Assembly (NCBI RefSeq): GCF_007858285.1
Contig: NZ_VFIL01000011.1
Location: 1-64,000 of the forward strand
Source: Pseudomonas brenneri
Lineage (GTDB): Bacteria; Pseudomonadota; Gammaproteobacteria; Pseudomonadales; Pseudomonadaceae
DNA: 64,000 nucleotides
Direction: 5' to 3'
The position numbers and the translations under genes are program-made. This document shows, piece by piece, positions 17,590-26,733 of the stretch; the stretch's first letter is position 1, and each line of letters opens with the position of its first letter. The notes under the pieces are model-generated. The model did no database searches. It saw nothing but the letters and a program-made list of their open reading frames with translations, and was not told the origin of the DNA.

Positions 17590-19071
17590 TTAGTCCTGCG
17601 GGGTTTGCTCGGCCAACGCCACCGCACGGAACATCGCCCGGCGCTTGTTCAGGGTTTCTTCCCACTCAAGGGCCGGAACCGAGTCGGCAACAATCCCGCC
17701 GCCCGCCTGCACATGCAGTTCGCCGTCCTTGATCACCGCCGTGCGGATCGCAATCGCGGTATCCATGTTGCCGTTCCAGGCAAAGTAGCCCACGGCGCCG
17801 CCGTAGACACCACGCTTGACCGGCTCCAGTTCGTCGATGATTTCCATCGCGCGGATCTTCGGTGCGCCAGACAAGGTGCCCGCCGGCAGAATCGCGCGCA
17901 ACGCATCCATCGCCGTCAGGCCGGCCTTTAGCTCGCCGGTGACGTTGGAGACGATATGCATCACATTGGAATAACGCTCGATCACCATTTTCTCGGTGAG
18001 CTTCACCGAGCCGATCTCTGAAACGCGCCCGGTGTCGTTACGCCCCAGGTCGATCAGCATCAGGTGCTCGGCAATTTCCTTGTCGTCGGACAGCAGGTCC
18101 TGTTCCAGGGCCAGGTCCGCCTCTTCGGTCGCGCCGCGAGGACGAGTCCCGGCAATAGGGCGTACGGTGATCAGGTTGTCTTCAACACGCACCAGCACTT
18201 CCGGCGAGCTGCCGACCACGTGGAAATCGCCAAAGTTGAAGAAGTACATGTACGGCGTCGGGTTGAAGCAGCGCAGTGCCCGATACAGATCAATCGGCGC
18301 GGCCTTGAAGTCGATGGACATACGCTGCGACGGCACCACTTGCATGCAATCACCGGCGAGGATGTATTCCTTGATGGTATCGACCGCGCGCTCGTAGTCA
18401 TCCTGGGTAAAGCTTGAACGAAAGATCGGATCGGCCGCCGGCGGACGACTGAGGTCCAGGCCACGACGCGGGGTGATCGGCTGGCGCAGTTTTTCCAGCA
18501 GGGCTTCGAGGCTGGCCTGGCCTTGTTCGAACGCATCGGCCTGGGCCGGGTCGGCCAGGACAATCGCGTGCATCTTGCCGGCCAGGTTGTCGAATACCAC
18601 CACCGCGTCGGAAACCATCAGCAGGATGTCCGGCACGCCCAACGGATCGGGGTTCGGGCATTTGCCCAGGCGCTGTTCCACATAGCGTACGCAGTCGTAG
18701 CCAAAATAACCGACAAGGCCGCCGTTGAAACGCGGCAAGCCGGGAATGGTCGGCACGTTGTAGCGCGCCTTGAAGGCTTCGACAAAGGCCAGCGGGTCTT
18801 CGACATCGTGGCTTTCGATCTCGACGCCATCACACGTGATGCTGACGTGATGGTCATGCACCCGCAGCACGGTGCGGCACGGCAGGCCGATGATCGAATA
18901 ACGGCCCCACTTCTCGCCGCCCTGCACCGACTCCAGCAGGTAGGAGTTGGGCTCATCGGCCAGTTTCAGGTAGATCGACAGCGGCGTATCGAAGTCGGCC
19001 AGGGTTTCCCGGGCCATGGGGATGCGGTTGTAGCCGGCAGCGGCCAAACGCAGGAATTCTTCGCGGATCAT
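17590..19071 (-). CDS. trpE: anthranilate synthase component I
   Basis: Chorismate-utilising enzyme that makes anthranilate with ammonia from TrpG. The 493-residue protein has the N-terminal inhibitor-binding region including LLESVQGGEKWGRYSIIG (Trp-binding LLES motif) and the C-terminal catalytic domain with RPIAGTRPRG, the metal-binding DLGRND and PAGTLSGAPK. Feedback inhibition by tryptophan is therefore expected. The start MIREEF fits Pseudomonas TrpE. The gene begins 68 bp after gph, whose last codons form a Trp leader. Confidence 0.97.
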   Translation of the reverse strand: MIREEFLRLAAAGYNRIPMARETLADFDTPLSIYLKLADEPNSYLLESVQGGEKWGRYSIIGLPCRTVLRVHDHHVSITCDGVEIESHDVEDPLAFVEAFKARYNVPTIPGLPRFNGGLVGYFGYDCVRYVEQRLGKCPNPDPLGVPDILLMVSDAVVVFDNLAGKMHAIVLADPAQADAFEQGQASLEALLEKLRQPITPRRGLDLSRPPAADPIFRSSFTQDDYERAVDTIKEYILAGDCMQVVPSQRMSIDFKAAPIDLYRALRCFNPTPYMYFFNFGDFHVVGSSPEVLVRVEDNLITVRPIAGTRPRGATEEADLALEQDLLSDDKEIAEHLMLIDLGRNDTGRVSEIGSVKLTEKMVIERYSNVMHIVSNVTGELKAGLTAMDALRAILPAGTLSGAPKIRAMEIIDELEPVKRGVYGGAVGYFAWNGNMDTAIAIRTAVIKDGELHVQAGGGIVADSVPALEWEETLNKRRAMFRAVALAEQTPQD

Positions 19072-19139
19072 GAGGTGCCTCGTGGCGTGAGGGTCTAACA
19101 GTCAGGTATGCAAACGTGCCGCAGCGCGGCCAGGATCAG

Positions 19140-19184
19140 TCAGGCGCGCCAACGCCAGCGGGCCAGGGCCTTGATGACTTTCAT
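19140..19184 (-). CDS. trpE leader peptide embedded in the 3' end of gph
   Basis: An in-frame ATG inside gph gives a 14-residue peptide MKVIKALARWRWRA sharing the gph stop codon. A GTG start at 19208 would give 22 residues. The same tail occurs in the separate small frame upstream of trpGDC. The two Trp codons close to the stop, 70 bp before trpE, fit an attenuation leader. A clear independent start signal is not visible, so ribosomes finishing gph itself could do the sensing. Confidence 0.5.
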   Translation of the reverse strand: MKVIKALARWRWRA

Positions 19185-19958
19185 CCAGAGTTTGCGAGTG
19201 ACCACCACGATGGGATTTCCAGAAGGGGATGGGACAGCGTCGGGCAACGTTATCTCAGCGCCCGCTCCCAAGCAACCGGGGATTAGCAGTCGCAGGTCAT
19301 CAATGACCAGCGCCGGCGATTCCTCGGCGATCGGCCGGCCATGGTTGTAGCCGTAGCTCAAGGCCACGCACTGCACGCCCGCCGCTTTCGCCGCCAGCAC
19401 ATCACTGCGCGAATCGCCGACAAACAACGACTGGGACGCCGGGATGTTGGCCATTTTCATCACGAAGAACAGCGCCGCCGGATCAGGCTTTTTCTGCGGC
19501 AAGGTATCGCCACCGATGATCCAGCGGAAATACCGGCCGATCTTCATCTGGTCCAGCAGCGGCGCAACGAAGCGTTCCGGCTTGTTGGTGATCAGGGCCA
19601 TTTCCACGCCCTGCTTATGCAACCACTTGAGGGTGTCGCGCACGCCGGGGTAAACCACAGTCAGTTCGTGGCCGTCTTCATAGGCGGCATTGAACAGCTC
19701 CAGCGCGTGCTCGGCCTCGACTTCATCGACACCTTCAGCCTCAATGTGATTGGCCAGGGCCCGGCGCACCAGCATCTGTGCACCGTTGCCGACCCAGTCA
19801 CGCACCGACTCGATACCCACGGGCTTGCGCCCCAGTTTGAGCAGCATCTGGTCCACCGCAACGGCGAGGTCCGGCACCGAGTCGACCAGGGTGCCGTCCA
19901 GATCGAACATCACCAGCCGTGGCAATTTGCCGGGGAACAGCTGCTCAAAACCACTCAT
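19140..19958 (-). CDS. gph: phosphoglycolate phosphatase
   Basis: HAD-family phosphatase that removes 2-phosphoglycolate. The 272-residue protein has the nucleophile motif MFDLDGTLVDS near residue 18 and the later ITNKP and VGDSRSDVLAAKAAG motifs. The catalytic domain ends near residue 225. The last 45 residues are a linker and a basic, Trp-rich tail (KALARWRWRA) that looks like a trp leader peptide fused to the enzyme. It overlaps rpe by 4 bp (ATGA) and precedes trpE on the same strand. Confidence 0.93.
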   Translation of the reverse strand: MSGFEQLFPGKLPRLVMFDLDGTLVDSVPDLAVAVDQMLLKLGRKPVGIESVRDWVGNGAQMLVRRALANHIEAEGVDEVEAEHALELFNAAYEDGHELTVVYPGVRDTLKWLHKQGVEMALITNKPERFVAPLLDQMKIGRYFRWIIGGDTLPQKKPDPAALFFVMKMANIPASQSLFVGDSRSDVLAAKAAGVQCVALSYGYNHGRPIAEESPALVIDDLRLLIPGCLGAGAEITLPDAVPSPSGNPIVVVTRKLWMKVIKALARWRWRA

Positions 19959-20629
19959 GGACGTGCCAGCGCCAGTTCTGCACGCATTTTGGCGATCACC
20001 GCCTGATAGTCAGGGGTGTTGAAGATTGCCGAACCGGCGACGAAAGTGTCGGCGCCCGCCGCCGCGATCTCACGTATGTTGTTGACGTTGACCCCACCGT
20101 CGATCTCCAGGCGGATATCGCGGCCAGAAGCATCGATCAGCGCCCGGGCTTCACGCAGTTTGTCGAGGGTGCCGGGGATGAATTTCTGCCCGCCGAAGCC
20201 TGGGTTGACGCTCATCAGCAGGACCATGTCGACCTTGTCCATCACGTACTTGAGCGTGTCCAGCGGGGTCGCCGGGTTGAACACCAGCCCGGCCTTGCAA
20301 CCGCCTTCGCGGATCAACTGCAGGGAGCGATCGATGTGCAGCGTGGCTTCCGGGTGGAAGGTGATGTAGGTCGCGCCGGCTTCGATGAAGTCACCGATGA
20401 TGCGATCCACCGGGCTGACCATCAGGTGCACGTCAATCGGTGCGGTCACGCCGTACTTGCGCAGCGCTGCGCAGACCATCGGACCGATGGTCAGGTTCGG
20501 CACGTAGTGGTTGTCCATGACATCGAAGTGCACGAAGTCGGCACCGGCGGCCAACACGTTGTCCACTTCCGCGCCTAGGCGGGCGAAGTCGGCGGAGAGG
20601 ATCGATGGAGCAATAACGAAGGGCTGCAT
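19955..20629 (-). CDS. rpe: ribulose-phosphate 3-epimerase
   Basis: TIM-barrel enzyme that interconverts ribulose-5-phosphate and xylulose-5-phosphate. The 224-residue protein has the family marks IAPSILSADFARLG, HFDVMDNHYVPN and MSVNPGFGGQKF. The ATG at 20629 is chosen because it begins the conserved fold; a start 27 codons upstream is not supported. gph follows with a 4-bp overlap. Confidence 0.96.
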   Translation of the reverse strand: MQPFVIAPSILSADFARLGAEVDNVLAAGADFVHFDVMDNHYVPNLTIGPMVCAALRKYGVTAPIDVHLMVSPVDRIIGDFIEAGATYITFHPEATLHIDRSLQLIREGGCKAGLVFNPATPLDTLKYVMDKVDMVLLMSVNPGFGGQKFIPGTLDKLREARALIDASGRDIRLEIDGGVNVNNIREIAAAGADTFVAGSAIFNTPDYQAVIAKMRAELALARP

Positions 20630-20713
20630 GACGCACCTTTTCTGAGCTAAATCACGATGGCGCGCATTGTATACCTCATGCTTTGCTGCGCGCACCGTGA
20701 CCTGACTCAATGG

Positions 20714-21862
20714 CTAGTAGGCAGCGCGGTAGATTTTCTCGATATCCGCCGCGCTGAGCTTGCGCGGGTTGTTGCGCATCAGCCGCTCGATTCCCGCCGC
20801 CTCTGCCGCCATGCCCGGGATCGCGTCCTCAGGCACGCCGAAGCTGTGCAGGCCTTGGGGGATTTCCACTGCGGCACATAGCCGCGTCATCGCCTCCACC
20901 GCCTGGTCGGCAGCGTCGTTGATACTCAAACCGCTGACATTCACGCCCATGGCCTGGGCAATATCCTGCATGCGCTCGACACAGGCCAGCTTGTTCCAGT
21001 GCATGACGTAAGGCAGCAGCAATGCATTGCTCACCCCGTGGGCAATATTGAAGCGCCCGCCCAACGGGTAGGCCAAGGCATGCACCGCGCCCACCCCGGC
21101 GTTACCAAACGCCATGCCGGCCATCAGGCTGGCGGTGGCCATATCGTCACGCGCCTGCAGGTTGGCCGGGTTGGCGTAGGCCTTGGGCAGCGCATTGGCG
21201 ATCAGCTTGATTGCACCGATGGCCAGGGCATCCGTGATCGGCGAGGCGTTCAGGGAAAGATAGGACTCGATGGCATGCACCAGGGCATCCACGCCACTGG
21301 CCGCCGTCACACTGCGCGGGCAGGTCAGGGTCATTTGTGGGCTGATCAGCGCGACATCCGGCAGCAGGTAGTCGCTGACGATGCCTTTTTTCAATTGCGC
21401 GGCCTTGTCCGACAGAATCGCCACATTGGTCACTTCCGAACCGGTGCCGGCCGTGGTCGGGATGGCAATCAGCGGCGGGCCTTTGCGCGGCACCTGGTCC
21501 ACACCGAACAGGTCAGCCAGGGCGCCGTGATAACCGGCATAGGCGGCAACGCTCTTGGCAATATCGATGGCACTGCCACCGCCCACGCCGATCAGGCCAT
21601 CATGCCCACCGTCGCGGTAGACCTGCATACAATCTTCGACGATGGCGATCTCCGGGTCGGGCTGCACGCGGTCGAAAATCTCAAAGGGACGATCACCCAA
21701 CTGCGCCAACGCCAGTTGTACCGTGCCGGACTTGACCAGCGCGGCATCGGTGACGATCAGCGGGTTATCAACATCCAGCCGGGTCAGCTCAAAGGCCAGT
21801 TGCTCGATGGCGCCTGGGCCGGTGAGCAGTTTGTGGGCGATCTTGAATGAGGAAGTACTCAT
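20714..21862 (-). CDS. iron-containing alcohol dehydrogenase
   Basis: A 382-residue group III (Fe-dependent) alcohol dehydrogenase, NAD(P)-linked. It has the GGGSAIDIAKS cofactor motif near residue 98, TTAGTGSEVTNVAI, and the metal-binding HAIESY and HALAYPLGG...AHG histidines. The substrate cannot be told from sequence. It lies between rpe and the agt transporter on the same strand, with a REPIN separating it from agtD. Confidence 0.88.
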   Translation of the reverse strand: MSTSSFKIAHKLLTGPGAIEQLAFELTRLDVDNPLIVTDAALVKSGTVQLALAQLGDRPFEIFDRVQPDPEIAIVEDCMQVYRDGGHDGLIGVGGGSAIDIAKSVAAYAGYHGALADLFGVDQVPRKGPPLIAIPTTAGTGSEVTNVAILSDKAAQLKKGIVSDYLLPDVALISPQMTLTCPRSVTAASGVDALVHAIESYLSLNASPITDALAIGAIKLIANALPKAYANPANLQARDDMATASLMAGMAFGNAGVGAVHALAYPLGGRFNIAHGVSNALLLPYVMHWNKLACVERMQDIAQAMGVNVSGLSINDAADQAVEAMTRLCAAVEIPQGLHSFGVPEDAIPGMAAEAAGIERLMRNNPRKLSAADIEKIYRAAY

Positions 21863-21972
21863 GTGCGCGGCCTCTTATAGGTTGGGGGGCTGGCACAAGA
21901 ATAGCTGGGGAATATGGGTTGTCTGCCATTCAGCGGCTGAATGGTCAGATGACTCAAGGCGGGCACGTTCAA

Positions 21973-22059
21973 TGTAGGAGCTGGCTTGCCTGCGATGGTA
22001 TCGGCTCGGTGTGTCAGGTGTACCGAGGTGATGCCATCGCAGGCAAGCCAGCTCCCACA
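21973..22059. repeat. REPIN between agtD and the alcohol dehydrogenase gene
   Basis: TGTAGGAGCTGGCTTGCCTGCGAT and its inverted copy flank an inner segment that reads CGGTGTGTCAGGTGTACCGAGGTGAT in part. The inner part is nearly the same as that of the REPIN at 24200-24286. Confidence 0.9.
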
Positions 22060-22078
22060 GGTGATCGGGTTTCAGCAG

Positions 22079-22906
22079 TCAGACCTGCGCGGTGCGCAGT
22101 TTTTCGCTACGGCCACGCAGCCATTCCAGGGTCAGCAGCAATACCACCGAGAAGGCAATCAGCAAGGTCGCCGCTGCGGCGATGGTCGGGCTGAGGTTTT
22201 CGCGGATGCCACTGAACATCTGCCGAGGCAAGGTCGCCTGCTCGGGCCCGGCGAGGAACAGCGTCACCACCACCTCGTCGAAGGACGTGGCAAAGGCAAA
22301 CAGTGCCCCGGAAATAACTCCCGGCGCAATCAGCGGCAGCGTCACCCGGCGAAAGGCAGTCAGTGGCGATGCACCCAGACTGGCCGCCGCCCGCACCAGG
22401 TTATGGTTGAACCCCTGCAAGGTCGCCGACACGGTAATGATCACAAACGGTACGCCCAACACCGCATGCACCACGATCAGCGAAAAGAAGCTGTTGCCCA
22501 ATCCCAGCGGAGCGAAGAACAGATAACTGGCCACGCCGATAATCACCACTGGCACCACCATCGGCGAAATCACCAGGGCCATCACCAGCGCCTTGCCGGG
22601 GAAATGGCCACGGGTCAGGCCGATGGCTGCCAATGTGCCGAAGATCATCGCCAGCACCGTGGCCGCCGGGGCGACAATGATGCTGTTCTTCAAGGCGCGC
22701 ATCCATTCCGCCGAGGCGAAGAAGTCCTGGTACCAGTGCAACGAAAACCCCTGCAACGGGTACACCAAAAAACTCCCGGAGTTGAACGACAGCGGGATGA
22801 TCACCAACACCGGCAGGATCAGGAACAACAGGATCAGGCCGCAGAGAATCCGCAAGCTGTAGAACCACACCCGCTCGATGGGTGACATGTAAGGACTGCT
22901 GGTCAT
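22079..22906 (-). CDS. agtD: ABC transporter permease (PotC-type), AgtD
   Basis: Inner-membrane permease of a polyamine/opine-type importer. The 275 residues have about six hydrophobic helices and a C-terminal EAA loop with AAASLGASPLTAFRRVTLP. By gene order and similarity of layout it corresponds to AgtD of the P. aeruginosa system for 5-aminovalerate and 4-aminobutyrate. It is the last gene of the agtABCD operon, 12 bp after agtC. Confidence 0.8.
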   Translation of the reverse strand: MTSSPYMSPIERVWFYSLRILCGLILLFLILPVLVIIPLSFNSGSFLVYPLQGFSLHWYQDFFASAEWMRALKNSIIVAPAATVLAMIFGTLAAIGLTRGHFPGKALVMALVISPMVVPVVIIGVASYLFFAPLGLGNSFFSLIVVHAVLGVPFVIITVSATLQGFNHNLVRAAASLGASPLTAFRRVTLPLIAPGVISGALFAFATSFDEVVVTLFLAGPEQATLPRQMFSGIRENLSPTIAAAATLLIAFSVVLLLTLEWLRGRSEKLRTAQV

Positions 22907-22918
22907 TTCAGGCGCTCC

Positions 22919-24166
22919 TCAGCTCAGGCGCAGGCGGCTGGCGCCCACCAGCCAGTTGTAGATCAGGTACAAAACAACGGTCGCCAGCAGCAGCAAGCCG
23001 CCCAGCGCCGTGGCCATGCCCCAGTTGATGCTGGTGTTGGTGTAGAAAGCCACGAAGTAGCTGACCATCTGGTCGTTCGGGCTGCCCAGCAGCGCCGGGG
23101 TGATGTAGTAACCAATCGCCAGGATGAACACCAGCAGGCAGCCAGCGCCGACGCCGGCGTAGGTCTGCGGGAAGTACACCCGCCAGAAACTGGCAAATGG
23201 ATGACAACCCAGGGAAATCGCCGCGCGCATATAGGTCGGCGAAATGCCTTTCATCACGCTGTAGATCGGCAGAATCATGAACGGCAGCAGGATATGCACC
23301 ATGGAGATGTAGACCCCAAGCCGGTTGAACACCAGCTCCAGAGGTTTATCGATGATGCCCAGGCTCATCAGCGCGCCGTTGATCAGGCCGCCAGACTGCA
23401 ACAGCACGATCCATGCAGCCACGCGCACCAGTACCGACGTCCAGAACGGCAACAGCACCAGAATCATCAGCAAGTTGCTTTGCCGCGCTGGCAGGTTGGC
23501 CAGCAGGTAGGCCAGCGGATAAGCCAGCAGCAAGCAGCACACGGTGATTACCAGGCCCATCCAGAAGGTACGGGCAAAGATATCGAGGTAGATCGCCTGA
23601 TCCGGCGTGGCCGGCGCAACTTCGCCGAGGTCGTCGATACGGTGATCGACCGCCGCCAGCAGGTAATAAGGCGTCAGGCTGCTGGTGTTGCGGCGGATTG
23701 CCTGCCAGTACGCGGGGTCGCCCCAGCGTTCGTCGAGGTTTTCCAGCGCTTCTTTATAAGAGGCCGGTGCTTCGCTAAACGGCAGCGCCCGCGCGGTCTT
23801 GGTCAACAGGCTGCGATAGCCTGCCAGTTCCATGTTCAAGCGTTTGGACAAATCGCCCAGGGTCTGGTTTTTGCGGGCCTCGCCCAGGTCCTCGCTGATG
23901 GCCCGGTACACCGGCTCGTCAGGCAGGCCGCGACCATCCCACGCGGTTACCGCGACCACGGTACGCGGCAGGCCGGCGACCACTTCCGGGTTGCCGACGC
24001 TTTTGTAGAGCAGCGCAACGATAGGCACCAGGAACACCAGCAGCAAAAACACCACCAGCGGCGCAATCAAGGCCTGGGCCTTCCAGCGATTAAGCCGCTC
24101 GGCACGCGCCAGGCGCTGTTTCAAGCTGGGGGTGGTGACCTCGTTCGAGGGAACGGCGATGGCCAT
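22919..24166 (-). CDS. agtC: ABC transporter permease (PotB-type), AgtC
   Basis: A 415-residue inner-membrane permease. After the first transmembrane helix (about 32-52) comes a large periplasmic insert of about 140 residues, then five helices and the EAA loop RAAISLGCHPFASFWRVYFP. The long insert is unlike small PotB proteins but common in this Pseudomonas group. It pairs with AgtD. The gene is separated from agtB by a REPIN. Confidence 0.8.
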   Translation of the reverse strand: MAIAVPSNEVTTPSLKQRLARAERLNRWKAQALIAPLVVFLLLVFLVPIVALLYKSVGNPEVVAGLPRTVVAVTAWDGRGLPDEPVYRAISEDLGEARKNQTLGDLSKRLNMELAGYRSLLTKTARALPFSEAPASYKEALENLDERWGDPAYWQAIRRNTSSLTPYYLLAAVDHRIDDLGEVAPATPDQAIYLDIFARTFWMGLVITVCCLLLAYPLAYLLANLPARQSNLLMILVLLPFWTSVLVRVAAWIVLLQSGGLINGALMSLGIIDKPLELVFNRLGVYISMVHILLPFMILPIYSVMKGISPTYMRAAISLGCHPFASFWRVYFPQTYAGVGAGCLLVFILAIGYYITPALLGSPNDQMVSYFVAFYTNTSINWGMATALGGLLLLATVVLYLIYNWLVGASRLRLS

Positions 24167-24199
24167 GGCAAACTCCGGAAAATCTACTGTTGAGACCTC

Positions 24200-24286
24200 T
24201 GTAGGAGCTGGCTTGCCTGCGATGGCAGCGCCTCGGTGTATCAGGTGTACCGAGGTGATTCGATCGCAGGCAAGCCAGCTCCTACA
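24200..24286. repeat. REPIN inside the agt operon
   Basis: TGTAGGAGCTGGCTTGCCTGCGAT and its inverted copy flank an inner segment shared with the REPIN at 21973-22059. It lies between the stop of agtB and the start of agtC. Confidence 0.9.
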
Positions 24287-24306
24287 GGGTTATGCGGCGC
24301 GGCTTA

Positions 24307-25347
24307 TTACTTGGCGGCCCAGGAATTGAAGCGCTGCTCCAGTTGCTCGCCGTTATCCGCCCAGAAGCTCACATCGATCTGCACCTGGTTGGCGATGTTT
24401 TCCGGAGTGGTCGGCATATCCTTGAGGACGTCCTTGGCCAGCAGCGGCACGGCTTGGGTGTTGGCCGGGCCATAGGCGATGTTTTCGGAGTAGATTTTCT
24501 GTTGTTGCGGGGCGACCGAGAACGCGATGAATTTCTTCGCCACTTCTGCGCGCTCCTTGCTCAGGCCCTTGGGAATCGCCCAGGCATCGAAGTCGTAGAT
24601 GCCGCCGTTCCACACCACCTTCAGGTTGCTTTCTTTCTGCACTGCAGCGATCCGGCCGTTGTAGGCCGAGCTCATGACCACATCGCCCGAGGCCAGGTAC
24701 TGCGGCGGCTGTGCGCCGGCTTCCCACCACTGGATCGACGGTTTGAGTTCATCGAGTTTCTTGAAGGCACGGTCCTGGCCATCTTTGCTGGCCAGCACTT
24801 TGTACACATCCTTGGGCGCCACACCGTCGGCCATCAGGGCAAATTCCAGGGTGTATTTGGCGCCTTTGCGCAGGCCACGCTTACCGGGGAATTTCTTGGT
24901 GTCCCAGAAATCCACCCAGCCGCCTGGTGGCGCTTTCAGCTTGTCGGCGTTGTAAGCCAGCACGGTGGACCACACGAAGAAACCCACGCCGCAGGGCTGG
25001 ATCGCGCCTTTTACGTAATCTTCAGTCTTGCCGAACAACGCTGGGTCCAACGGTTCGAAGAGGTCTTCGTCACAGCCACGGGACAGTTCCGGCGACTCGA
25101 CTTCCACCAGATCCCAAGACACGCTCTTGGTGTCGACCATGGCTTTGACCTTGGCCATCTCACCGTTGTACTCGCCAGCGATGATCTTGCCATTGCCCGC
25201 GCTTTCCCACGGGGCATAGAAGGCCTTGACCTGAGCCGCCTTGTTCGCGCCGCCAAACGACACCACTGTCAGGTCGGGACCTGCCATGACCTGTGAAGCA
25301 CCCGCCAGGCCAATGGCCAGGGCGGTCAATTTCAGGGATCTCAACAT
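24307..25347 (-). CDS. agtB: periplasmic substrate-binding protein AgtB
   Basis: Extracellular solute-binding protein of the spermidine/putrescine (PotD) type, 346 residues. It has a signal peptide ending near QVMA and a mature start with DLTVVSFGGANKAAQVKAF. The known P. aeruginosa counterpart binds 5-aminovalerate and 4-aminobutyrate; specificity here is inferred from gene order. It follows agtA by 46 bp on the minus strand. The downstream REPIN may protect its mRNA. Confidence 0.8.
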   Translation of the reverse strand: MLRSLKLTALAIGLAGASQVMAGPDLTVVSFGGANKAAQVKAFYAPWESAGNGKIIAGEYNGEMAKVKAMVDTKSVSWDLVEVESPELSRGCDEDLFEPLDPALFGKTEDYVKGAIQPCGVGFFVWSTVLAYNADKLKAPPGGWVDFWDTKKFPGKRGLRKGAKYTLEFALMADGVAPKDVYKVLASKDGQDRAFKKLDELKPSIQWWEAGAQPPQYLASGDVVMSSAYNGRIAAVQKESNLKVVWNGGIYDFDAWAIPKGLSKERAEVAKKFIAFSVAPQQQKIYSENIAYGPANTQAVPLLAKDVLKDMPTTPENIANQVQIDVSFWADNGEQLEQRFNSWAAK

Positions 25348-25393
25348 TTATTGTTCTCTCCACGTGCAGGGTTGGGTGAAGCCAAGGGGGCGA

Positions 25394-26506
25394 TCAATTC
25401 GCCTCTAGAAGTGGGTCGAGTGCGCGAACGTGCTCGACTTGCCAGCCAATCGGAACCACGTCGCCGACCGTCAGCGCCGGGTCCAGCTCGGCGATCGGTT
25501 GTTTCACAAAGAAATCGGCCTTGCCGCAGACCTCCAGGCGCACGCGTACGTGGTCGCCCAGGTAGATAAATTCCGCCACCCGGCCCGAGAAGCGATTGCT
25601 GCAGCTTTCGCTGGAACCGTTGAGACTGACCCGCTCCGGGCGCACCGACAGGGTCACCGGGCCACCGATCTGGCCGACGTTGACCGCCAGCGCCTCGACC
25701 TTCTCGCCCCGCGCCAACTCGACCACACACCGTTCGCCGGTATGGCTGTGCAGGCGGCCGTTCAAACGGTTGTTCTCGCCAATGAAGTTGGCGACAAAGG
25801 TATTTTTCGGTTCTTCATACAAGGTGCGCGGAGGGGCGATCTGCTGGATCTCGCCCTGGTGGAACACCGCCACCCGATCAGACATGGTCAGCGCTTCACC
25901 CTGGTCGTGGGTCACGTAGACCACGGTCACGCCGAGGCGCTGGTGCAGGTGCTTGATCTCCATCTGCATATGTTCACGCAGCTGTTTATCGAGAGCGCCG
26001 AGAGGTTCGTCCATCAGCACCAGTTGCGGTTCGAACACCAGTGCGCGGGCCAGCGCGACCCGTTGTTGCTGGCCGCCGGAAAGTTGCGCGGGGTAGCGCT
26101 GGGCGAAGGCATCGAGCTGGACCATGCTCAGCACACGTTTGACCCGCTCGCTGATATCGGTCTTGCTCAACCCCCTTACCGACAGGGGGAACGCCAGGTT
26201 CTCGGCCACAGTCATGTGCGGGAACAGCGCATAGTTCTGGAACACCATGCCAATGTCGCGCTTGTGCGGCGGCACATTGTTGATGGAGCGCCCGGCCAGC
26301 AGGATTTCCCCGGCTGTCGGGGTCTCGAAACCGGCGAGCATCATCAGGCTGGTGGTCTTGCCCGAACCGGACGGCCCCAGCAGGGTAAGAAACTCGCCTT
26401 TGCGAATGTCCAGGTTGAGGTCTTTGACGATCAGGTTCTCGCCGTCGTAGCTCTTCTGCACACCACGAAAGCTGACCAGCACATCATTTGAATCCACCTC
26501 GCTCAT
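25394..26506 (-). CDS. agtA: ABC transporter ATP-binding protein AgtA
   Basis: PotA-type ATPase, 370 residues. It has Walker A GPSGSGKTT near residue 44, the signature LSGGQQQRVALARAL, Walker B LVLMDEPLGALD and a C-terminal TOBE domain (about 290-360). It energises the AgtC/AgtD permeases. First gene of agtABCD; agtR lies upstream on the same strand after about 250 bp. In P. aeruginosa a second binding-protein gene (PA0602, as I recall) lies in that gap; here none is present. Confidence 0.85.
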   Translation of the reverse strand: MSEVDSNDVLVSFRGVQKSYDGENLIVKDLNLDIRKGEFLTLLGPSGSGKTTSLMMLAGFETPTAGEILLAGRSINNVPPHKRDIGMVFQNYALFPHMTVAENLAFPLSVRGLSKTDISERVKRVLSMVQLDAFAQRYPAQLSGGQQQRVALARALVFEPQLVLMDEPLGALDKQLREHMQMEIKHLHQRLGVTVVYVTHDQGEALTMSDRVAVFHQGEIQQIAPPRTLYEEPKNTFVANFIGENNRLNGRLHSHTGERCVVELARGEKVEALAVNVGQIGGPVTLSVRPERVSLNGSSESCSNRFSGRVAEFIYLGDHVRVRLEVCGKADFFVKQPIAELDPALTVGDVVPIGWQVEHVRALDPLLEAN

Positions 26507-26733
26507 ACCCGCACCTTTTTGTTTTGGACTGCTGTGGAGCTAGCGTAGTCCAGGCGCAAGCCCCCGGAAATCGGGGCGCAAGAGAGATTGGCATCAGCGC
26601 GATGGAAGGTTCGGGGTAGGGATTGCCCTACACGGATGGCGGGTAGGGAACAGTGCAGCGGCAAGCTTCAAGCGATAAGCCGCAAGCATGGGCTGCGGGG
26701 TGTTTCAGGAGTGTCGCAAATAGATACGTCCCC

